Assembly: GCA_015232935.1 (NCBI GenBank)
Contig: JADFYT010000062.1
Location: 1 to 10,223, forward strand
DNA: 10,223 nucleotides
Origin: Desulfamplus sp.
Lineage (GTDB): Bacteria; Desulfobacterota; Desulfobacteria; Desulfobacterales; Desulfobacteraceae
Direction of reading: 5' to 3'
The notes beneath the pieces were generated by a model. It was not told the DNA's origin. It made no database searches and saw nothing but the letters and a program-made list of their open reading frames with translations. The position numbers and the translations under genes are program-made. Positions 5,836-10,223 of this stretch are shown here, piece by piece. Position 1 is the first letter of the stretch. Each line of letters opens with the position of its first letter.

Positions 5836-7578
5836 TTATCCGGTTTTAAAGTTTGCAAAAGCAATCTTGTCAACCTTTATTTCTGACAATTCCTGATTTA
5901 ATGCATCCTTGACAATTTCAAGAAGCTCACTTTCGGTCAGCTTGTTGCCTTTATCTGATTTAAGTGCATTTTCAATGGCGTCATAGATTATCCCCCTGTA
6001 ATAAGGCAATTTGCTGTTTATAGCATCAAACACTTTAGAGTACGAATAATCTATTGTAATATCCACAGAAACATAGGTTATTCCATCTTTTCTGTCCGGT
6101 GTAAGCACCAAGAAATCTACCATGGTAATGGTACCGGGAGACAACTCCTGAGATTCTTGAATGTTCATATCAGGTACAGAAGTATTCAGATCCTCACTCT
6201 CCTGAGTTTTTACAATCGGTTGAGAGGACGGCACAAGCTGGTCAACTTTTTCCTTAAAGAACAGAAAGTACGCTCCAGCCACACAGCCTGCAATCAATAT
6301 TACAAACAGCAACATGAAAATTATTAACTTGAGAAGAAAACGCCTCTTTACAGGTTTTTCCTGATCCTCACCCATAAGATCAGCAAGCTGTCTTACAGTT
6401 CCATCCGCAAGGGTAGCAGAAGAATCATCAGACTCCTCAAGAATGACCTGGGCATCATCATCTTCAGGAAGAGAGCTTTCAACAGTTTTGGCAGGAGACG
6501 CGATAGATTTGAGATCCTCATCCATCTCCATGTCTGCCAGAATGTCCTCATCCTCCTCGTCTGTACCTGCAAGAAGCGCGTCAATATCATCCTGGGATAT
6601 TACATTTCTGATACTATCGTCATCGCCGGTTTGGGGACTCTTAGTGATTTTCTCCTCTGGCTCTCCATCGCTTTCACTTAAAAAACCGTCAATATCATCC
6701 TGTGATATATCATTTAAAAGATCATCAATATCCTCGGGAGAATCGCTCAATAAATTATCAAGATCACTATTTATGAGATCATCAGTACCATTGAGTTCAA
6801 ATTCAGGTTCTGGATCATCCACAGCCAGATTGACCTGAAAAGGATCTGACGTTTCAGCTTCAGGCCCGGCATTTAAAAGGTCGTCATCTAATATATCGGC
6901 ACTTTGACTGCTAATATCAACATCTTCATCTCTGGAACTCAGAAGATTGTCAATAGTATCCTGGGTAATCAGACAATCCTGTATATTCCATGCTTCTGAT
7001 TCATCAATCACTGTTTCTGACGAATCAATATCTGCTGGCTCTGGTTCTATATCATCATCTGCTGGCAACGGTATATTGACATCCAGATCGTCTATATCCA
7101 TGTCTGACATGCTATCCAGATCAGAGCCCGGATCATCGGTTAAATCTGTTCCCATGAGCTTGTCTATATCATCCTGAGAGACGAGGTCAAACGCACCATC
7201 ATCGTCGTCGTCAGCATCTATGGAATCACTTATGGCATCTGATTCATCTGATGTCTGAGCATTGAGCATCCGGTCAATATCGTCCTGGGAGAGCTCTCCA
7301 AGATCAAGATCATCATCATCTTCTTCTTGATCAATCTCCTCTTTTCCCTTTTGACCAGGGCCATCTTTATCCAGGTTGTCTGAAGATTCGGTCTCGGGCT
7401 CTTCGGCGGAAGATGCGGCATTGAGCATCCGGTCAATATCGTCCTGGGAAAGTTCACCGATTAAATCATCCTCATTGCTGAAATTACTCGCTTCCGCCTC
7501 TTCAATAGATTGGGCATTCAGAAGTTTATCAATATCATCCTGTGAGAACAGAGGATTATCATCAGTGGGATCAGGCAT
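5836..7578 (-). CDS. Membrane protein fusing a FliM-like SQDDID motif array to a FliL-like domain
   Basis: This is a 580-residue protein with three parts. Residues 1-~405 are very acidic and probably disordered. They carry SQDDID-type motifs starting near residues 12, 44, 97, 134, 292 and 328 (exact SQDDID), 205 (TQDTID), and two degenerate ones near 270 and 281. The consensus (L/I)SQDDIDxLL resembles the N-terminal LSQxEIDALL peptide of FliM and FliY, which binds phosphorylated CheY. After KRR at 411-413 comes one membrane helix (~414-440), so the array should be cytoplasmic. Residues ~482-580 resemble the periplasmic FliL domain: MVDFLVLTPD, a strand VSVDITIDY, a helical part with YYRGIIYDAIENAL, and a final strand KVDKIAFANF. 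FliL associates with MotAB stators. Usual FliL length is ~150-180 residues, so the N-terminal extension is exceptional. The start ATG 7578 has a weak AAAAGG. Binding of CheY-P is inference. Confidence 0.85.
   Translation of the reverse strand: MPDPTDDNPLFSQDDIDKLLNAQSIEEAEASNFSNEDDLIGELSQDDIDRMLNAASSAEEPETESSDNLDKDGPGQKGKEEIDQEEDDDDLDLGELSQDDIDRMLNAQTSDESDAISDSIDADDDDDGAFDLVSQDDIDKLMGTDLTDDPGSDLDSMSDMDIDDLDVNIPLPADDDIEPEPADIDSSETVIDESEAWNIQDCLITQDTIDNLLSSRDEDVDISSQSADILDDDLLNAGPEAETSDPFQVNLAVDDPEPEFELNGTDDLINSDLDNLLSDSPEDIDDLLNDISQDDIDGFLSESDGEPEEKITKSPQTGDDDSIRNVISQDDIDALLAGTDEEDEDILADMEMDEDLKSIASPAKTVESSLPEDDDAQVILEESDDSSATLADGTVRQLADLMGEDQEKPVKRRFLLKLIIFMLLFVILIAGCVAGAYFLFFKEKVDQLVPSSQPIVKTQESEDLNTSVPDMNIQESQELSPGTITMVDFLVLTPDRKDGITYVSVDITIDYSYSKVFDAINSKLPYYRGIIYDAIENALKSDKGNKLTESELLEIVKDALNQELSEIKVDKIAFANFKTG
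6565..7548 (-). repeat. Array of SQDDID (FliM N-terminus-like) motifs
   Basis: Within the FliL-like protein, 12-residue units lie at 7513-7548 (FSQDDIDKLLNA), 7417-7452 and 7258-7293 (both LSQDDIDRMLNA), 7147-7182 (VSQDDIDKLMGT), 6934-6969 (ITQDTIDNLLSS), 6673-6708 (ISQDDIDGFLSE) and 6565-6600 (ISQDDIDALLAG). Two degenerate units (NSDLDNLL, SPEDIDDLL) lie between the last two groups. Linkers differ in length and sequence but are all rich in Asp, Glu and Ser, so the motif is kept while the linker drifts. Confidence 0.85.
7259..7449 (-). repeat. Exact 32-bp direct duplication inside the motif array
   Basis: The 32 bases at 7259-7290 recur without change at 7418-7449, 159 bp apart, and code for most of the GELSQDDIDRMLNA unit. 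Other motif copies differ at synonymous positions, so this pair is probably a recent duplication or gene-conversion product. Confidence 0.75.
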
Positions 7579-7649
7579 TTAAAAACCTTTTTATGTCAGC
7601 ATCAGAAAAGTGATAAGAAAATTTATCATTAATGCGATAAAACAACTTT

Positions 7650-8390
7650 TCAATCACCAAAGTGAAGTTTAAGTTTTGATTTCAGTTTGTTCAAAATGGC
7701 GGAGTGGATCTGGCATATTCTTGACTCTGTGAGACTTAAAACTTCTCCTATCTCTTTGAGAGTCAACTCTTCATAATAGTAAAGAGAAACAACAAGCTGT
7801 TCCTTTTCGTTCAATCTGCTTATTGCATCTGCCAGCAGAGACTTTATTTCAGCTCTGTCAAATTCTTCGGATGGAGTATCCTTGACTCTCAAACTGGAGG
7901 CAAATCTTGTGTCCGAGGATGTGTCGTTGTTTTTTGTTTTAAGGAAGGTATCCATGCTTAATACGGTGGCACCATGAATCTGGGTGAGTATATCATTGTA
8001 TTCTTCCAGACTCACTCCAAGCTCCCGGGCAATCTCTTCATCAGATGCCATTTCACCTTTGCTGTCCTCAAGTTTTTTTGTAGCAGCCGCAACATCCTGA
8101 ATTTTTTTGCGGATGGAGCGAGAGTATCTGTCCATGTTTCTGAGTTCATCTAAAATCGCACCTCTGATTCTGTACTGTGCGTAGGTTTTCAAAGTAACAT
8201 GTTTCTCTGGATCAAATTTATCTACCGCATCAATCAACCCTAAGGAGCCGGCACTTACCAATTCATCAAAAAGAACACTTGACGGAAGTCTGCGGGCAAA
8301 TCCTGAAGCAATCTGTTTAACAAGAAAGGCATATTCCACAATTCTTGATTCTCGTAAGGTCTCATCCCTGGTTGCGGATTCTTTTCGCAC
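7650..8390 (-). CDS. fliA: Flagellar RNA polymerase sigma factor FliA (sigma-28)
   Basis: This is a 246-residue group 3 sigma factor of usual length. It directs RNA polymerase to late flagellar and chemotaxis promoters and is normally held by the anti-sigma factor FlgM. Region 2 (~14-87) contains FDELVSAGSLGLIDAVDKFD and LKTYAQYRIRGAILDELRNM, the core-binding and -10-recognition part. Region 3 (~95-138) contains DEEIARELGVSLEEY. Region 4 (~191-240) contains the helix-turn-helix LTLKEIGEVLSLTESRICQI. The RYSRSIRKK stretch between regions 2 and 3 matches the FliA pattern. The start is GTG 8390 with AGAGG about 8 nt upstream; no ATG occurs before residue 86 except inside region 2. It lies 30 nt after flhG, the canonical position. 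Region 1.1 is absent, as expected for this class. Confidence 0.93.
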   Translation of the reverse strand: MRKESATRDETLRESRIVEYAFLVKQIASGFARRLPSSVLFDELVSAGSLGLIDAVDKFDPEKHVTLKTYAQYRIRGAILDELRNMDRYSRSIRKKIQDVAAATKKLEDSKGEMASDEEIARELGVSLEEYNDILTQIHGATVLSMDTFLKTKNNDTSSDTRFASSLRVKDTPSEEFDRAEIKSLLADAISRLNEKEQLVVSLYYYEELTLKEIGEVLSLTESRICQIHSAILNKLKSKLKLHFGD

Positions 8391-8420
8391 AGTTATCCCT
8401 CTTTTTGATATCTTTTTGTT

Positions 8421-9317
8421 TCAATTCACTGCATCCAGAATTCGTTTCATAAAAAATTTGATATTGCCATCTGTGGATGTCCTGACAGGAGAGCTTGCTA
8501 TCTTGCCGGCAATCTCTCTGATTGCCTGTGATGAAGGGGAATCCGGTGCATAATCCAGCACGGTACTCCTGTGTAGAACCGCCTTCTGGAGATTTAAATC
8601 AGAAGGTATGTTGCCAAGATATTCCAGAACCACATTTTTAAGAAAACGGCCAATGGCATTGTCAAGGGTGGCATAAACCGATTTGGCATCCTTTTTTGAA
8701 TCTACCACATTTACCAGCAGTTTAAAATATTTTGTTCCATATTCTTGAGACATAACCTTCATCAATGCGTATGCATCTGTAATTGAAGTTGGTTCACGAG
8801 TTGCAATGACAATACACTCATCTGCGGCGGAATTGAAATAAAGAACATTGGAGGAGATGCCGGCACCTGTATCCAGAAGAATGAAATCCGCCATGTTTTC
8901 CAGAGTTTCAAACTCGGTCAGAAGATTGAGTTTTTCGCCATGCGTCAACTGGGTCATATTGGCAAATCCAGAACCACCGGCAATAATGTTGACACCATGA
9001 TGGGTAGTTACCATGACTTCATGAAGGCTCTTTTCTCCGCTGATCACATGGCTTATATTATATTTTGGTCTTAGATTAAATATGATATCAATATTTGCGA
9101 GCCCCACATCAGCGTCCATAATAATAACCTTTTTACCAATCTCTGTGAGTGCAATTGCAAGGTTTCCTACCATGTTTGTCTTTCCAACTCCCCCCTTGCC
9201 ACTGGTCACAGATATCACTCTGGGAAATGTCTTGGTAATACCTGAGGGCAGAGACCCAGATCTTCTTGACAAAGAATCTGTTTTTACAATATTTCTCAAT
9301 CCGCTTGCCTGATCCAC
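8421..9317 (-). CDS. flhG: FlhG (FleN/YlxH), MinD-like ATPase controlling flagellar number
   Basis: With the chosen start this is a 298-residue MinD/ParA-type ATPase. It limits flagellar number and stimulates the FlhF GTPase at the cell pole. Positions below refer to the longer frame that starts at GTG 9347 (subtract 10 for the chosen start). The deviant Walker A SGKGGVGKT is at 49-57, the DADVGLANID motif at 78-87, and the DTGAG (Walker B-type) motif at 159-163. The N-terminus carries DQASGLR, matching the DQAxxLR motif by which FlhG activates FlhF. The C-terminal NIKFFMKRILDAV is amphipathic and fits a MinD-like membrane-targeting helix. I prefer GTG 9317 over GTG 9347: AAGGAG lies 8 nt before it, and the protein then begins directly with MDQASGLR. 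This leaves a 16-nt gap after flhF instead of an overlap. Confidence 0.93.
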   Translation of the reverse strand: MDQASGLRNIVKTDSLSRRSGSLPSGITKTFPRVISVTSGKGGVGKTNMVGNLAIALTEIGKKVIIMDADVGLANIDIIFNLRPKYNISHVISGEKSLHEVMVTTHHGVNIIAGGSGFANMTQLTHGEKLNLLTEFETLENMADFILLDTGAGISSNVLYFNSAADECIVIATREPTSITDAYALMKVMSQEYGTKYFKLLVNVVDSKKDAKSVYATLDNAIGRFLKNVVLEYLGNIPSDLNLQKAVLHRSTVLDYAPDSPSSQAIREIAGKIASSPVRTSTDGNIKFFMKRILDAVN

Positions 9318-9325
9318 GTTATTAT

Positions 9326-9331
9326 CTCCTT
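9326..9331 (-). promoter_or_regulatory. Ribosome binding site that decides the flhG start
   Basis: AAGGAG on the minus strand lies 8 nt before GTG 9317 and within the region that would be coding if GTG 9347 were used. It directly follows the flhF stop codon TAA (9336-9334). This supports the shorter FlhG. Confidence 0.7.
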
Positions 9332-9333
9332 TT

Positions 9334-10223
9334 TTATCTGTCGCCACCCTGCTCTGATCCCAACATGATACCCAGAAGATCTCTTGTATCGGGAATAATT
9401 AAATCTTCAGGTACCCTCTGCCCATTGGTAATAATAGAAACCGGAAGCTGCAGATCGCTGATCTGATCAAAAATTTTGCCACACCTCTTGGTCTCATCAA
9501 TCTTTGTAAAAACATAGGTTTCAGGATTTAACTGTGAAAAAGAACCTGCTGCCTCTCTCATATCAAGAAAACCTGTTGTGACACTCAAAACCATATGAAC
9601 CGAAATCTTGTAGTCGCCCCTTATGACATCAGAGACCTCTTTCATTCTGGCAATGTCGGAGTGGCTGTGCCCTGCAGTATCAATAAGAACTACATCCATG
9701 GTCTCCATTTTTTTAAGAGCCCGTGTAAAATCATCCTTATTGAATGCAGCAATGCAAAGAAGCCCCATGATTGAAGCATATGCCTTTAGCTGTTCAAAAG
9801 CTCCGATCCTGTAGTTGTCTATGGAGATGAGTCCCACCCGTTTTTTTTTCTTTATGCTAAGATCTGCCGCAAGTTTTGCGATTGTAGTTGTTTTACCGAC
9901 ACCTGTAGGGCCTACAAAGGCCGCAACATGAGGCATGCCTGAATCCAGGGGCCTTGCAAAAATATCCCGTGTATGAATTTCCTTCATGCACTCTCGTATC
10001 ACATGTTTTTTTAAAGGCTGAACAATCCCCCTGTGTCGGGAGAGATCTTTTTCCATGGCAATGGATGCCCTCTGAAGAACAAGATGTGCCCGTTTTTCTG
10101 AAATCCCCGCCCGAAGAAGAGATGCTAAGATTCCCGCAGATTCCGAGTGGTCACTGCAAAGGGGGCGGGAGCAGTTGCTGCCAATATAAGACGAATTGCA
10201 GAAGAGGCGGGGGTACCTCTTGT
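9334..10223 (-). CDS. flhF: FlhF, SRP-type GTPase for flagellar placement (5' end outside window)
   Basis: This is the C-terminal ~296 codons of FlhF; the frame stays open to the right edge, so the ATG at 10056 is internal. Known FlhF proteins place the flagellum at the pole, bind GTP and form a dimer regulated by FlhG. Counting from ATG 10056, the G1 P-loop GPTGVGKTT is at 49-57, followed by the DNYRIGAFEQL motif, the DTAGHSHSD G3 motif, the TKIDE G4 motif and the ITNGQRVPEDL closing motif. Upstream, LASLLRAGISEKRAHLVLQR fits the helical N domain that precedes the GTPase. The N-terminal B domain is missing because of the edge. The ~25 residues nearest the edge (4 Cys, many Ser/Arg) look unlike the family, which could mean a poorly conserved linker or a frameshift. 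Function from family knowledge; identification from motifs. Confidence 0.92.
   Translation of the reverse strand, partial: KRYPRLFCNSSYIGSNCSRPLCSDHSESAGILASLLRAGISEKRAHLVLQRASIAMEKDLSRHRGIVQPLKKHVIRECMKEIHTRDIFARPLDSGMPHVAAFVGPTGVGKTTTIAKLAADLSIKKKKRVGLISIDNYRIGAFEQLKAYASIMGLLCIAAFNKDDFTRALKKMETMDVVLIDTAGHSHSDIARMKEVSDVIRGDYKISVHMVLSVTTGFLDMREAAGSFSQLNPETYVFTKIDETKRCGKIFDQISDLQLPVSIITNGQRVPEDLIIPDTRDLLGIMLGSEQGGDR

Noticed and set aside
6443..6838. 131-residue + strand frame opposite the motif array
   Set aside because: It is a Ser-rich antisense shadow of the Asp/Glu/Ser-rich array (GAT/ATC codons read backwards), with no ribosome binding site or family resemblance.
7615..7645. GCGATAA on the + strand with alternating GATAA/TTATC stretches, considered as a sigma-28 -10 element or hairpin
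   Set aside because: It points antisense into fliA, has no matching TAAA element at the right distance, and the stems are only 5 bp of A/T.
9334..10056. FlhF as a complete 240-residue protein starting at ATG 10056
   Set aside because: The frame stays open upstream to the edge and includes FlhF N-domain-like helices; FlhF is normally much longer, so the ATG is internal.

Overview
The window looks like a flagellar regulatory and assembly locus from a moderately AT-rich Gram-negative bacterium. The order flhF-flhG-fliA, followed by FliL-like, SwrB/DUF2802-like and FliK-like genes, and the secreted PKD/Ig-repeat proteins, suggest a deltaproteobacterium (Desulfobacterota, perhaps Desulfobacterales). 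That taxonomic call is inference. Every gene I accept is on the minus strand, so the window reads right to left. No stretch longer than about 150 bases lacks a gene, and I see no tRNA, rRNA, CRISPR array or complete mobile element.

Right part (about 10223 to 7650), in transcription order: the C-terminal part of flhF (SRP-type GTPase, 5' end outside the window), flhG (MinD-like ATPase that controls flagellar number and stimulates FlhF) and fliA (sigma-28). Gaps are 16 and 30 nt, which suggests one operon.

Central part (about 7578 to 2700): four genes that probably continue the operon. (1) A 580-residue protein with an acidic N-terminal half carrying six exact SQDDID motifs, one close variant and two degenerate ones. 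These resemble the N-terminal CheY-P-binding peptide of FliM/FliY. The array is followed by one membrane segment and a FliL-like C-terminal domain. This is the most unusual object in the window. (2) A 106-residue Lys/Gln-rich protein with a near-perfect ribosome binding site. (3) A one-pass membrane, coiled-coil protein with a C-terminal HTH-like region (DUF2802/DUF6115, SwrB-like). (4) A FliK-like hook-length-control protein that starts with TTG overlapping the stop of gene 3.

Boundary (2598 to 2700): a 103-bp element with 33-nt imperfect inverted arms begins exactly at the FliK-like stop codon. It separates the flagellar genes from the left part.

Left part (2555 to 1): a four-helix VanZ-like membrane protein, a membrane-anchored protein with five tandem PKD/Ig-like domains, and the first 76 codons of a second secreted Ig/PKD-like protein. 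These are closely spaced (30 and 47 nt) and probably form their own transcription unit. A link with motility is not shown.

Together the flagellar genes cover polar placement and number (FlhF/FlhG), late gene transcription (FliA), stator or motor accessory function (FliL-like), export-apparatus maturation (SwrB-like) and hook length (FliK-like).
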